Shown here: positions 46,007 to 58,128 of the stretch, piece after piece
How positions within the stretch are numbered: the stretch's first letter is position 1
Layout of the letters: each line of letters begins with the position of its first letter
NCBI GenBank assembly: GCA_027422505.1
Contig: JAPQWV010000358.1
Span: forward strand, 186,001 to 250,000
Origin: Craterostigma plantagineum
Lineage: Eukaryota > Streptophyta > Magnoliopsida > Lamiales > Linderniaceae
Direction of reading: 5' to 3'
Length of the DNA: 64,000 nucleotides
The notes under the pieces: model-generated
Seen by the model: only the letters and a program-made list of their open reading frames with translations
What the model was told of the DNA's origin: nothing
Database searches by the model: none
Made by a program: the position numbers and the translations under genes

Positions 46007-47149
46007 CTTTCTCTCCTTCCGAATTGTAAGACACCTTTCCATGGCGATACACGAAGAAATACCTTGTCTCTAACTTTATATTCCATTTCTCGTCGGTGTT
46101 GATCAACATAGTTCTTTTGTCTGTCTTGGGCTGCTTTAAGTCTACTTTTAACTATTTTTATCTATCCGTCGCATCCTGTATTAAAGCTGGCCCTTCTAAT
46201 ATACGTTTATCTTCCATATCCCAACCCGGGTTTCTACACTTTCCACCATACAAAGTGTCATACGGTGCCATGCCTATACTAGATTGATATTGATTATTAT
46301 AGGCAAATTCCACTACCGCTATATAATCATCTCATGATCCCTTGAATTCAATTACACATGCTCGAAGCATATCTTCCAAACTTTGTATCGTTCTTTCTGA
46401 TTATTCCCATCCGTTTGTGGATGAAATGTCTACTAAAATGTAACTTAGTCCCGAGCACTTCCTGTAAACTTCCTCAAAATCTTGAGGTAAACCTAGGATC
46501 ACGATCAGATACAATAGATGTAGGTACTCCATGTCATCGAACTATTTTGTTCACATATCTTTTTGCCAAATATTCCAATGTGGAGCCCCATCAAAATGGT
46601 AGAAAATGAGTTGATTCTGTAAGTCTATCAACAATTACCCATACATCGTCATTTTTCTTAGCTGTTGGAGGCAGACCATAAAGAAAATCCATCATTATAC
46701 GTTCTCATTTCTAGACTGGTATGGTTAAAGAATGTAATTTACCCGCAGGTGCTTGATGTTCGGCTTCAAGTTGTTGCCACGTTAAACAATTCAAAACATA
46801 TTCGGTCACATCTTTCTTCATTCTTGGCCACCAGTAATGAGATCTGAGCATTCCATACATTTTCGTACTGCTTGGATGCATAGCATAAGGGGCAGTATGC
46901 GCTTCTTCCATTATTTCCTATCGAAGGTTGTCAACAATGGGAACACATATTCGGCTATTAAACTTCAGTATACCTTCTTCGTCTATGATAAAAGACTTAC
47001 TCAGTCCTTGTTTTACTTTTTCAGCGATACTGGCTAGCTTTCCGTCCTTAAACTGAGCTTGTTTAATTCGATCCATCATAATATGTCGAATTACAATTGA
47101 AGCACATATAGCACCAACATCATTCACATTCATTTCGACATTTATTTGT
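46007..47149 (-). pseudogene. pol: gypsy E5 pol, integrase part
   Basis: Continuation of E5 beyond the MULE. From 47149 downward: linker (46918-47193, DRIKQAQFKDGKLASI, ILKFNSRICVP), integrase zinc finger (EEAHTAPYAMHPSSTKMYGMLRSHYWW, CLTWQQLEAEHQ; second Cys of the C..C pair changed to Trp), core remnants between 46250 and 46700, and the C-terminal DKVFLRVSPWKGV-FGR segment, cut by the LINE-b tail at 46006. Many stops. The core reads as a different chromovirus subfamily from E2, E3, E4 and E6. Confidence 0.8.
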
Positions 47150-47271
47150 GAGTAAACGGCAAATTTGGTTCTCAAACTATACCTAAGTTTCACTGTTGGT
47201 ACTTATACTTTATAATGTGCCATTTTGGTTCCTAATTTTTGTAAAACCTGTCATTTTCGGTTCTTCTTATA
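47150..47271 (+). repeat. left terminal inverted repeat of MULE
   Basis: Pairs with the reverse complement of 62272-62392 over about 120 bp (shared GGCAAATTTGGTTCT, AGTTTCACT, TTATACTTTAT, TTTTGGTTCCTAA) with roughly 85% matches by eye. GGCAAATTTGG-type starts are common among plant MULEs. Confidence 0.88.
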
Positions 47272-47593
47272 TCTTCTCTCAAATTTTAACCGATTAATAG
47301 AAATTACTTGAGGGAAAAAAATTAAATAGTTGTTAACAGAAATAAAAAATGAAAAATGCTAGTAGAAATCTTATTCAAAGAGAAGCTACGATCTGCAAAA
47401 CTCTCTACATCTCCATGGAAAGCAATCGTCGATATTCGCCCATTCTAGCTTCACGACGTAAACACATAAACCTCTAGCCTCGATTCTAGAATATTGCTCG
47501 ATGTCTTTCGAAAACCCTAGATTGACGAAACTCAAATCGTAAAACACCTTAGTGAGCATCGACCGAAAAAGCTTCGTATAGCACTATAAAGAA

Positions 47594-50412
47594 TGTCCTG
47601 GTATATTAGGCATGAAGGAGAAGGTTTAGACCTGACTTCTGCTTACGTTGACGGTGAGTACCTTCATTCATTTAAATTCTTGGTTTTGCAAATTTCCTTT
47701 TCGTGTATATTTATTTTCGATTATCGGATGATTTAGTTTGGTTGTTGAATAGGTCTATTTCTTTTTTCAGATGATGATGGTGTTGATGAGATCGAGTCTG
47801 AAAATGTCAACAAGCTCCAAGTGGATTCAATTGGAAAGGGGAATACATTGAGTCAAAATCATCTGCCAATTTGTTGGACGAATGTTCCTTACGACATTAG
47901 AAATGAATGGAAGCGCTCAACATTAACCCATGATGTGGCAGAAACTGGTGATGTGCCTAGAGACTTCAATATATGCTGTGAACGAGGGTGGAAGTAGTGA
48001 TCCGAATGGGGCTGGTAAAGAAGGTGAAAATGATGAAGAATTGGAAGATGATGATGAAGATGAGCGAGGTGATGATGATACGGATGAACAACTAGAAGCA
48101 CAAGAAAAAACTGAATACGTGTACCAGTCTTCAAAGCTTAATGAGATGTTTGACATCGAGCACATTCAGAAAGATATGCTACATGACCATTTATCCTCAA
48201 CATCGTGGAACAAATTGAATTTCGATTCCAATACTGAAGATAATGATGATTCTGATGATGACGAGCAGGAGTATGATAATGCTAACGAAGCTGAACAAAT
48301 TGGAGACAGAGATGTTCGGGGTGTGCAATATAATTACACGGATTACATACTACTATGGTCTCGGGCTCCTATCTTCCATGCTGGGTTAAAGTTTGGAAGT
48401 AAGAATGAGTTTAGGGATGCAGTGAGGCTATACGCCATCTTTGAGAGAAGATCTATAGCTCGTGACAAATATTAAAAATCTGATGAGGGCCGCTTGTGAG
48501 CCACCTTGCAAATGGCACGTATATATGAAGCAAATTAGGTCTCTTAACCCACATGATTATGTTTGCTATTCTCATATGGCAACTCACAATGACTGCTCTG
48601 AGACTTGGGAGAACAGCAAGATAACATCGGAATGGTTGTCACAAAGATACATGGAGAAGATTAGAGCGAATCCAAATATTCCGATATCATCTTTGAGGCA
48701 GAATGTTGATGAGCAGTTTAAGTGCAAGATCTCAAGGTCTAAGGCTTATAAAACACGAAAGAAGGACTTACAGAAGATACGTGGGACAAGCGAAGAGCAG
48801 TATAGAGTCGTATATGACTATAGAGAAGAGCTCCTCAGGACACATGCAGATTCAATAGTAGAAATATCATTTAGGCTGAGAACTGATGGATCAAGACCAA
48901 GGTTCATGCGATGGTATTGTTGTCTTGGACCTCCAAAAAATGGATGGAAGAGTGTGTGTCGGCCCATTGTTTTCTTGGATGGGTGCTTCATTAAAGACTC
49001 TTATAAAGGGCAGATCTTGACAGCGATGGGTGTTGATCCTAACAACGGTATTTGGCCGACCGCATGGACAGTCGTAGAAAAAGAGGCCAAAGCCCAATGG
49101 AAGTGGTTTCTCCAATTAATACTTTCAGATTTAGATATTGAAGATTCATGCCATTGGACATTCATGTCTGATCAGCAGAAAGTATTCATGTGGAAATTTT
49201 AATATTTAATAATAGTTTTTCTCATGATTTTGCAAGGGACTCGCAAGTGCCTTGAATGGATTGGTACCGAATGCCAATCACCGACAATGCGCTTTACACA
49301 TTTAAAAAAACTTGAAAAAGAAGCACCGGGCAAGCAAATCAAGGAGTTCTTCTGGGAAATAACATTCTCGACTAACGAGTCTTACTACAATGATGCTATG
49401 GCTGCATTTGAGAAATTCAATTCTAAAGCCCACGGGAGTTTGTGTAAGGCTGCTTTATCTAAGAGTTACGTGAAGTGCTTTTTTCTTCTCATACCAAATG
49501 TGACACTAATGTCAACAACATTTCTGAGAGTTTTAATGCTGTCATTCTTGAGGCAAGAGAAAAACCAATTCTTAGCATGCTTGAAGATATAAGATATTAT
49601 GTCATGAGAAGAATCCAAGAGTATGGAGATTGCATGAAACGAGTTAATGGTTCCATTACTCAAGCAGTTAAAGCAATCATAGATGACAATACGAAGCGTG
49701 CAATGAATTGGCAGCCAATATGCAATGGTGATGATGGTTTTGAAGTGAGAGGGCCTGGACTTGAGCAGTTTGTTGTGTACCTTAGACGAAAAACATGTAC
49801 TTGTGGGGCATGGCAACTTAGTGGGATACCATGTACCCAACCTCTTATGTAGACAGATGTTATTTGCGAGATGAGTACTTAAAGTTAAACTCGCACGTCT
49901 TGCAACCGATTAATGGAGGAAAATTATGGCCTAAAGGAATAATGGATTTGGATCCTCCGTTAATTTGCAAGCAACCTGGGAGGCCTCGTACTAAAATGAG
50001 AATTGATCCGATCGAAAGATCGGGAGCTGATGGGGTTGTCAATGTGAGAAGGCAAGTTGTTATTAGTTGCTCCAAGTGTGGTGTCCAAGGTCACAATTCG
50101 AGAGGATGCACTGCTGCTCGGCCTCGTGCTTATGCTGGCAGCAATGATGAATGTTCTACGCCGTCTCATGTAAGATTTCTGACATTATTTAGTTGATATA
50201 TTCATTATTTTACTAACTTGCTATCTTATAATTCGTTATAGAGAGAGCCATCAACTGTTAGGCAAGATAAAAGACCGAGGAAGCGATTGACCGAGGCTGA
50301 GAAGATTGCAATCAATCTTAATTATGAATATTTGCAAAAAGACCCGCCATACAAGGTAGGTCGTTGGGCAAGAAAAAGGAATGCTGGAGTGAGAATGCGA
50401 GGTAGAGACTGA
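47594..50412 (+). pseudogene. MULE transposase (mudrA type)
   Basis: DDE transposase that would bind the inverted repeats and cut. Probable first exon 47594 (MSWYIRHEGEG) to a GTGAGT donor near 47653, with an acceptor near 47770. An acidic spacer (47985-48300) leads to the N-terminal region (FRDAVRLYAIFERRS; a frameshift near 48470; CEPPCKWHVYM), then the MULE domain with LDGCF (first Asp), GVDPNNGIWPTAW, VEKEA and FMSDQQK (second Asp). A likely 54-bp intron (GTATTC to TGCAAG, about 49185-49238) precedes GLASAL. Shifts follow near 49305 and 49475, then ESFN (Glu) and a SWIM finger C-T-C...C-T-Q with the His replaced by Gln. A CCHC knuckle (CSKCGVQGHNSRGC) is near 50070-50110, and a last exon after an intron at about 50170-50241 ends at 50412. 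At least four frameshifts. Confidence 0.87.
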
Positions 50413-50802
50413 CTATGGAAGATGTTATGTTTTGTCTATCGTATATTAACGCTGGAACTTTTTGTCACGCCCCGACTACCTAACCGCATAATCTAGCGCA
50501 TATCTACGTGCCTAGCGAATTTGCAAGTAAAGAAGTGCACCGAAAACGCGTACAAATTTTTCATTTTTCATTCATGGAATGTAACATCGTTCTATACAAG
50601 ACAAAAGAATGCATGTCGGACATTAGGGTCCAGACATGGTCTAACTACAACGGCGAAGGTGTATCGGCACAGCAAAAGCTCTTATGCGCCCGGCCTCACA
50701 GGTCGTCATCCACACACACACGTCCACCCCCAAAAGCAACACGAAGCTCCAAAAGGTTGGCCTTGCCTTCAAAACGCGCTCACATACCGTGATCGCCAGT
50801 GC

Positions 50803-51642
50803 CTACAACACACAACGTAAGGAATGAGCCACCGAGGCTCAGTAAGCAGAAATCATGCATGTGTGCACGTGTCGCTCCCCCCCGCAACGGCAATCCTCGC
50901 CGATGTATACAACACTCGCAAAGGCAATCCTCGCCGATGCATATAACACTCGCAAAGGCAATCCTCGCCGATGCATATAATAATCGTACCAACGTACTCA
51001 GACTAATGTCACTCAGGGCCCTCGGCTAATCTCACTATGCACCACAAGAGCTCACGTCCCTCAAGGACAACACGACAGCGGTCCACGCCGGATGGCCGAA
51101 CCCTAGGATGCACATCGTTCCCCTAGGTCGCCATATGATCCCGGTCGTCCCCGACTGTCCGGCGGTCGCTCACGCTGGTAGCCCACACTGAGGTTGCCTA
51201 CACCAGGGTTCCACCCTGTGTCGCTTACACCCCCAGGTCGCACCCTCCAGGTCGCACCTTACCGCCACGGGCCATGCCCAAATCCTAACCATAGGATATC
51301 AATATATATATCTAAAATAATAGTACGACGACGCTAAAACGCCGCCCTGGTAGCATAGTAGACAGCCCCTGACTCAACTACGAGTCGACACACTTGCCCA
51401 CATCGGCAAGTCCTCGTCGCGTACATGCGACACATCATTACGCACACTCAACCCCACGACCCTTCCTCACGAGTTCGTGTGTGCACGTGAGTATGCATAT
51501 GCAGATGCAAGTAAATGCAACATAGACTTACCACATTTAAATACTTAAATCAATTTACGAAGTCATGAAACCACGTAAGCACGTAATCACACAAATTAGG
51601 CACGTAAAACAAGTTGTGTGTCGTAGTTGGACCTCTACTTAC
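50803..51642 (-). other. intron-like segment inside E6 LTR
   Basis: On the minus strand a perfect consensus donor GACAG|GTAAGT at 51642 and an acceptor TGTGTGTTGTAG|G at 50803, with CTTACTGAG about 45 bp before the acceptor. Length 840 bp. The same sites are at 59307 and 58468 in the other LTR. Confidence 0.52.
50886..50986 (-). repeat. 34-bp unit repeated three times in E6 LTR
   Basis: Units at 50886-50919, 50920-50953 and 50954-50986, each with GGCAATCCTCGCCGATG. Copied at 58551-58651. Homologous, on the opposite strand, to the repeat at 28634-28735 in E3. Confidence 0.88.
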
Positions 51643-51819
51643 CTGTCGTCCGTAGATTAGCAGTCACCTGACCCGTAAGTGTTCCTAAGTCCCGACCTTA
51701 GGCATGAAAATTGGTGTCAGTGCGCTATTGTATTTAGTGGCTCAAGTATGCTAATCTCTAAACCCTAAATGTACGTTATGGGTGTGTTAGTCTAATCGGT
51801 ATTTCACGAAATTGGCTTC

Positions 51820-52740
51820 GGGTGAGCCTCGAGCTTGGTGTCGGAAAGATCTCGACATTTGTTTTGGTATAAAACTCGGTATATACATATAAAGGTTCGA
51901 CATTTTAGATGGTGGACAAGGGTCTTCGACATTTATGATTGGAAATGTCGACATGAAGCTCACCATGAGTCTTGACATTATTAGAAATAAATCTCGAGTT
52001 GTATGGTAATTAGGTCTCGACATTTGAATTATTTAGAAATCTCGACACTTAGTAATCTCGACATTTTAACCCAAATGTCGAGTGACATGTTGGACTTAGA
52101 TTTCGGGTTTTAATTCAACAAAATGTCGACATAAATTTTAGCCTGAATCTCGACATTTTCCTAACATTTCGACATCTTTCTTAGCAAGGTTTCGACATTT
52201 ATACCGATTTATTTGAACCCGACATTTTATCATGCATCTCGACATTTTTACTCGGCTCGACATCTTCTTTAGTATAAGGACTCGACATTTTAACTATCTT
52301 AGCTCGACATTTTTATTCCTTTTTATCTCGACATCCTATTCATTCGATTAATAAATCTCGGCACTTACTATATCTCGACATTTAACTCGACATTCTACCC
52401 TTATCATTTCGACATTTATACAATGGAAATCTCGATATGACAATTCGACATCTTAGCTATCATTCGGCATTATATCTATTACTCGACATTTTGTATATGT
52501 TCATGAACTTGACATTTAATGATTTAAAGATCTCGACATCTTGGAACATAAAATGTCGACATGAGATTTCACCTCGACATTTTTCCTAACATGGCTTCGA
52601 CTTTGGGTTTCGACATTTTCATTAGGAAATGTCGACATGATATTTACATGGTATCTCGACATTTATTAAAATGTCGATATAGGTTTAGTCCACATTTCAT
52701 GCGACAGTTCGACATTTCCTACGACATTTATCATCTTCTT
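51820..52740. repeat. CTCGACATTT motif array in E6 LTR
   Basis: By eye about 29 exact CGACAT cores in about 950 bp, mostly as CTCGACATTT or TTCGACATTT. Several are in the full palindrome ATGTCGACAT, plus variants such as CGGCATT. Spacing is irregular (about 15-60 bp). The unrelated sequence between copies argues against simple tandem slippage. The right LTR repeats it at about 59505-60400. Confidence 0.88.
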
Positions 52741-53466
52741 CGATTTTCCGTCGTTCTTCTCCCTCGAATTCACTTCGCAGCTTGTTCTACCTAGCATTCT
52801 AAGTTCTAAATCACATGCTATGCTACTTAACTTCATATTTGCTCAAACAAACATCCTTAGTACAAACCTAAGCTCGAAATTTAGCTAAACAATTCTTAGT
52901 ATAAAAATAGAAATGGTTTAAGGGATTTTCGTCACTTACAATTTCGGGGTTCCAAGCTAGCTCGAAGTGTCCTTTACGTTTCTTCTTCTCTCGGCTCTTT
53001 CTTCTTTCCTCTTTCTTTTCGTGGGTTCTTAGGTAAGGTTATGGGGTTTTTAACTTTCATATGGCTTTTCATAGATATTTCGTTGTGATGGAACAAGCTT
53101 GGCGTGGGTTTTCCATAATTTAGGGATCTTGTTTGCTAACTTCATTTCTAAGGATGTTGGGCTCAAGTTTGAGGTCTCATTTGGGCCTAAGTTTGGATTT
53201 AATTATAGCCCATTAGTACTATAGTCTAATTTTCTTTCATGATCCAATTTCCTTGTCCAACTTTCGAAAATTCCTAAATAAGTTAGGGGTCACTTGGTAC
53301 GAATTAATTGCACTAAATTCAAGAAATCGCCTAAGCACGAAATTTTCTACACAATTTTCAAGTAAGTCACATAAGCATGAAGGTAACACACGAAAAGCAT
53401 GTAATTGCATTCTATATTTTATGCAAATTTATTGGCCCTACTATTCACGAGGACCCGGGTGCTACA

Positions 53467-53480
53467 TCCTCCCCCCTTAA
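53467..53480 (-). other. polypurine tract of E6
   Basis: Minus-strand TTAAGGGGGGAGGA immediately before the 3' LTR, after the end of pol at 53501. Confidence 0.9.
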
Positions 53481-53500
53481 AGAGGATTTCGCCCCCGAAA

Positions 53501-56500
53501 TCAGCCCGTTTGGAACAACTCAGGATAGCGGACCCTCATTTCATCCTCACGTTCCCATGTGGCTTCCTCTACTGACTGATTCCGCCACAGAACTTTTACT
53601 AGAGGAATCTCTTTGTTCCTAAGCCTCTTAGTCTCATGCATCAATATCTCTACGGGAGTTTCCTCATAACTCAGGTCTGGTTTCAAGTGTTGGTGCAGTG
53701 AGTCATCTACCACCACGTGGCTTGGGTCAGCGATATACTTCCGCAAAGTCGACACGTGGAACACATTGTGTACTTGCGACAACGATGCTGGTAGTTCCAG
53801 TTGGTACGCTACTTCGCCAACTCTTTTCACTATCTTGAAGGGACCAATGTATCTTGGGCTTAGTTTTCCCTTCTTGCCGAATCTCTTAACGCCCTTCATT
53901 GGCGATACTTTCACGAAAACCCAATCGTTGACTTCAAATTCTAGCGGTCGGCGTCTCCGATCCGTATAGCTATTTTGCCTGCTTTGCGCCGTGCGCATTC
54001 TCTCTCGGATCATCGCGATGGTTTCCGTCATTTCTCGTATCATGTCTGGGCCTAACATCGCCCGTTCACCGACTTCGTCCCAATGTACTGGGGACCTGCA
54101 CTTTCGTCCGTATAAGGCTTCGTAAGGTGCCATTCCAATCGTGGCTTGATAACTGTTGTTGTACGAGAATTCTACAAGTGGAAGGTACTTGCTCCAGTTG
54201 CCTTTGAAGTCAAGTACACAGGCTCGTAACATATCTTCCAGCGTTTGGATTGTCCGCTCGGATTGGCCGTCTGTTTGCGGGTGATATGCTGTGCTAAATG
54301 CCAATTTCGTCCCCATGGCCTTTTGTAAGCTCGTCCAGAATTTAGATAGAAACCATGAATCGCGGTCTGAAACTATCGTTAAGGGTGTCCCATGGAGTCT
54401 TACTATCTCTTGGATGTACAATTCTGCATAGCGCTCCATGGTAAACGTAGTACTTATCGGCAGAAAATGGGCAGATTTCGTAAGTCGATCTACAATTACC
54501 CAAATTGCGTCGTGTCCTTTCGCATTCCTTGGCAATCCGCTCACGAAATCCATCGTTATATTGTCCCATTTCCACTCTGGGATGGGTAGAGGTTGCAGCG
54601 TCCCAGCCGGCCGCTGATGTTCTGCCTTAATTTGCTGGCAGGTGAGGCATTGGCTCACGAACGTTGCTACGTCCTTCTTCATTCCCGGCCACCAGTAGTT
54701 AGTCCTTAGATCCCTATAAAGCTTCGTAGCTCCTGGGTGTACCGAATACGGTGTGGTATGTGCTTCCGTCATTATAGCTCTGCGGAGGTCTATATTGTTC
54801 GGTACGTATAATCAGTTCTGGTAGTACAGGCTTGTGCCGTCCCGAAATACGAAGTCCGTCGTTAACTGTTCGGTTTGCGCTTCCTTAGTTTTCAGGTAAA
54901 ACTCGTCGTTTTCCTGTGCCATTTTGATCTGCTCCAATAGTGTTGGTTGCAGAGTCAGGGTTGCTAACTTCACCTCGACTTCTCCCAATGGTACAATTTC
55001 CACGTTGAGCCGTTGAAGTTCCGCGCTCACTGATTTCCGGCTTAGAGCATCAGCTACCACGTTCGCCTTACCTGGGTGGTAGTTGATCACACAATCGTAG
55101 TCTTTCACTAGCTCCAGCCATCTTCTCTGCCTCATATTGAGTTCCTTCTGGGTGAAGAAATACTTTAAACTCTTGTGATCGGTGTAAATTTCGCACCTCT
55201 CTCCATACAAATAGTGTCTCCAAATCTTGAGAGCAAAGACTACCGCCGCAAGTTCCAAGTCGTGTGTAGGATAGTTCTTTTCGTACTCCTTCAGTTGTCG
55301 TGAGGCGTAAGCCACCACGTTACCGTTCTGCATCAGTACGCATCCTAACTCGTTCTTCGAGGCGTCGCTATACACTGAGAACCCTCCTGTTCCCGTGGGT
55401 ATCGTTAGTACTGGGGCTGTCGTAAGCCGCTTTTTCAGTTCTTGGAAGCTTGTTCACACTCTTTGCTCCATTGAAAAGGAGTGTTCTTTCTGGTTAGCTT
55501 CGTGAGTGTAGAAGCAATTTTCGAGAAATCTTTTATAAACTTCCGGTAGTAGCCTGCTAAGCCTAGGAAGCTTCGTACTTCCGTTACGTTGGTCGGTTGT
55601 GGCCAATCATTAATTGCTTCGATTTTGCTCGGGTCCACCGAGATTCCTGCTCCCGAAACGATGTGTCCCAAGAATGCTACTTGGTCCAGCCAGAATTCAC
55701 ACTTTTTAAACTTAGCGTACAGCTGCTTTTCCCTCAGTACTCCAAGTACCACTCGTAGGTGTTGTTCGTGCTCCTCCTCCGTCTTGGAGTAGACGAGGAT
55801 GTCATCTATGAACACGATCACGAACTTGTCTAGATAGGCTTCGAACACCCGGTTCATTAGGTCCATGAAGGCCGCCGGTGCGTTCGTCAGTCCAAAGGGC
55901 ATTACTAGGAATTCGAAATGCCCGTATCTGGTACTGAATGCCGTTTTGGGAATGTCCTCCTTGCGGATTTTCAGTTGATGGTAGCCCGACCTCAAGTCGA
56001 TCTTAGAAAATACTGTGGCGCCTTGTAACTGGTCGAAGAGGTCGTCTATTCGGGGTAGTGGATACTTATTCTTAATCGTCAGCTTGTTAAGCTCCCTGTA
56101 GTCTATACACAATCTCATCGAGCCATCTTCTTTCGTACAAACAGGACTGGCGCACCCCAGGGAGAAAAGCTGGTCTGAATGAATCCTTTCTGTAGGAGTT
56201 CATCTATTTGTTCCTTGAGCTCCTTTAATTCGGTTGGTGCTAATCGGTATGGAGCCTTGGACACTGGTGCTGCTCCGGCACCAGATCAATCGTAAACTCA
56301 ATTTCTCTGTCTGGGGGTAATCCCGCAATTCTTCTGGAAATACATCTAGGAAGTCTTTAATCACTGGTACGTCTTCGGGTTTCGTGGGGGTATTCTCTGC
56401 TGCCTTCAGCGCGAACACCAGGTATGCCTCGCATCCGGATTTGATTAGTCGCTGAGCTTTCAAGGCTGATATCCTCGGAGTGCCTCTCCTCTTCATTGTT

Positions 56501-56870
56501 CCCTTGAGGGTGACAGGTTCTTCTCCTTCTAAGCTAAACGTAACTACTTTACGGTTACAGTCTATCACTGCTCCGTACTTTGAGAGCCAGTCCATCCCGA
56601 GGATCACTTCGTAATCGTCCATCGGGATGACTATCAGGTCTACCGGCAATTCTCTATTACCGACTAAGATTGGGCAATTTCTTAACATTTGACTAGTCCT
56701 AGTTGGTGCCCCGCTTGGAATTGCTACGCTATACTCGTAGTCTACTCGCTCAGGCGTTACCCCGAGTTTCATCACATACTTTACGGACGCAAACGAGTGG
56801 GTCGCCCCGGAATCTACTAGAATGCACGTGGGAGTTTGATGGACCGGTAGGGGGACCTGTTACCACCTCC
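53501..56870 (-). pseudogene. pol: E6 protease, RT, RNase H, integrase, chromodomain
   Basis: Pieces in order. Protease tail 56200-56775 ([17 protein letters not shown]), whose active-site segment is hit by a frameshift near 56860. RT 55435-56118 ([32 protein letters not shown]) after shifts near 56130-56320. RNase H 54812-55375 ([28 protein letters not shown]), ending at a stop near 54812. Integrase and chromodomain 53501-54772 ([66 protein letters not shown]). Integrase is open over 423 codons. At least five lesions in a copy with nearly identical LTRs. Confidence 0.92.
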
Positions 56871-57973
56871 GGGTTGTTTTCTGCTTCCTCAGAAGTGATG
56901 GTGTACACCCGTGCTGGCACCATCTGAGGTCCTGCCTGACTCCCGGTCTGATTGCCCGAGGCACCTTCCGGGCACTGTCTCACAAAGTGGCCCGGCTTCC
57001 CACATCTAAAGCAGGTGTTGACTTGCATGTTGCAATTCCCATAGTGCCTTTTCCCACACCTCTGGCAATATGGGCCCTGCGCTGCTCCCTGGTTCTGGTT
57101 TGGAGGGGGTCTGTTCATCGTCCCCTGAGGCTGTTGAGGAGGCCGATTCTGAAATCTCTTCTTGCCCCCTTTAGGAGCGAACTGCCGTTTCTGGTCTCCT
57201 CCGCTCCATTGCTCTCCTTGCATTTGCGCGAACTTGCGTTTGGCCTCTTGTGCCTTCAAGATTCTGGCTTCCGCCTGTTCAGCCACCATAGCTCTCTCTG
57301 CTACTTGAGAGTAAGTAGCTCCCTGAATTCCCGCCATGCTCACATCTCTGTAGAGCTCGGGCTTCAATCCTTCCAAAAAGCGTTCGATTTTCAGGGCTTC
57401 CGTGCTGACCATGTGTGCTGCAAATCTGGACAGCTGCTCAAACTTCTTTATGTACTCGGCCACCGTCATCGGTCCCTGCCTGAGATTGATGAATTCGTTC
57501 AGGCGCTGTGCTCGAATCGGGGCGGTGAGGTACTTGCCCCTGAACAACTCCTTGAATCTTTCCCAGCTCATTGTAGCGGGGTTCTCTAACACCATGATGG
57601 TGTCCCACCAGTGCCCTGCGCTCCCTCGTAGTAGGAACGCAGCACATAGGGTTTTCTCCGCCTCCGGAACTCTACTATAGACGAACATGCTCTCGAGAGT
57701 CCTTAACCAGTCTTCAGCCGCTGTCGAGTCAGCTGTGTCCTCGAAGGTCGGTGGGTTCAACCTTCGGAATCGTTCTCCCACCACCTCAGTCCTTTCCGCC
57801 TGAGTTGACCCAGCATTAGCAGTATTCTGCTGAATAAGCTGTTGAATCTGCGCCGACTGCTGGCGGACTAGTTCCGTCAGTTGGAAAATCGTCGCGTCCC
57901 GATTGTCGGGAGGGGCCATGTTTCCCCTGTTCTGGTCGTCGCCACCACTCGGCTCTCCTCTCGTTCTTACCAT
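56750..57973 (-). CDS. gag: E6 Gag with frameshifted end
   Basis: 407 codons starting MVRTRGEPSGG. Gag core ([65 protein letters not shown]), a basic Gln/Arg stretch, then zinc clusters (CQRCGKRHYGNC; CFRCGKPGHFVRQCP). After T-SEEAENN the frame slips near 56860, so the last roughly 50 residues are not homologous and protease is not in frame. Capsid and knuckle look intact. Confidence 0.9.
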   Translation of the reverse strand: MVRTRGEPSGGDDQNRGNMAPPDNRDATIFQLTELVRQQSAQIQQLIQQNTANAGSTQAERTEVVGERFRRLNPPTFEDTADSTAAEDWLRTLESMFVYSRVPEAEKTLCAAFLLRGSAGHWWDTIMVLENPATMSWERFKELFRGKYLTAPIRAQRLNEFINLRQGPMTVAEYIKKFEQLSRFAAHMVSTEALKIERFLEGLKPELYRDVSMAGIQGATYSQVAERAMVAEQAEARILKAQEAKRKFAQMQGEQWSGGDQKRQFAPKGGKKRFQNRPPQQPQGTMNRPPPNQNQGAAQGPYCQRCGKRHYGNCNMQVNTCFRCGKPGHFVRQCPEGASGNQTGSQAGPQMVPARVYTITSEEAENNPEVVTGPPTGPSNSHVHSSRFRGDPLVCVRKVCDETRGNA

Positions 57974-58113
57974 CTTTCTACCCTATCCTGATTGTCCTAT
58001 GGCCAATAAATTATACAACATAGAAAATCACATAGACTTAACACTTACTTGCAAGGCCGCTTCCGCTCTTTTGGGTGTGTGTGTGTGGACAGTCTACAGA
58101 ACCTGTGACCGAA

Positions 58114-58125
58114 GCTCTGATACCA
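58114..58125 (-). other. E6 primer binding site (initiator Met tRNA)
   Basis: Minus-strand TGGTATCAGAGC three bases inside the 5' LTR, as in E4. Confidence 0.93.
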
Positions 58126-58128
58126 CCC

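Larger units (their letters stand above)
50463..53466 (-). repeat. 3' LTR of E6 (3,004 bp)
   Basis: Starts TGTCACGCCCCG and ends GGGTGCTACA on the plus strand. Carries a 34-bp unit three times (50886-50986), an intron-like segment (50803-51642) and a TCGACATTT array (51820-52740). Small ORFs within it (50508, 50521, 50799) recur in the other LTR and show no domain. Confidence 0.94.

Noticed and set aside
50508..51029. small ORFs repeated at 58174-58694
   Set aside because: They sit in LTR repeats of E6, overlap each other in several frames and match no family.
51820..52740. CRISPR-like array of short repeats
   Set aside because: Repeats are about 10 bp, spacing is irregular, some are inverted, and they lie inside a plant LTR; no cas genes.
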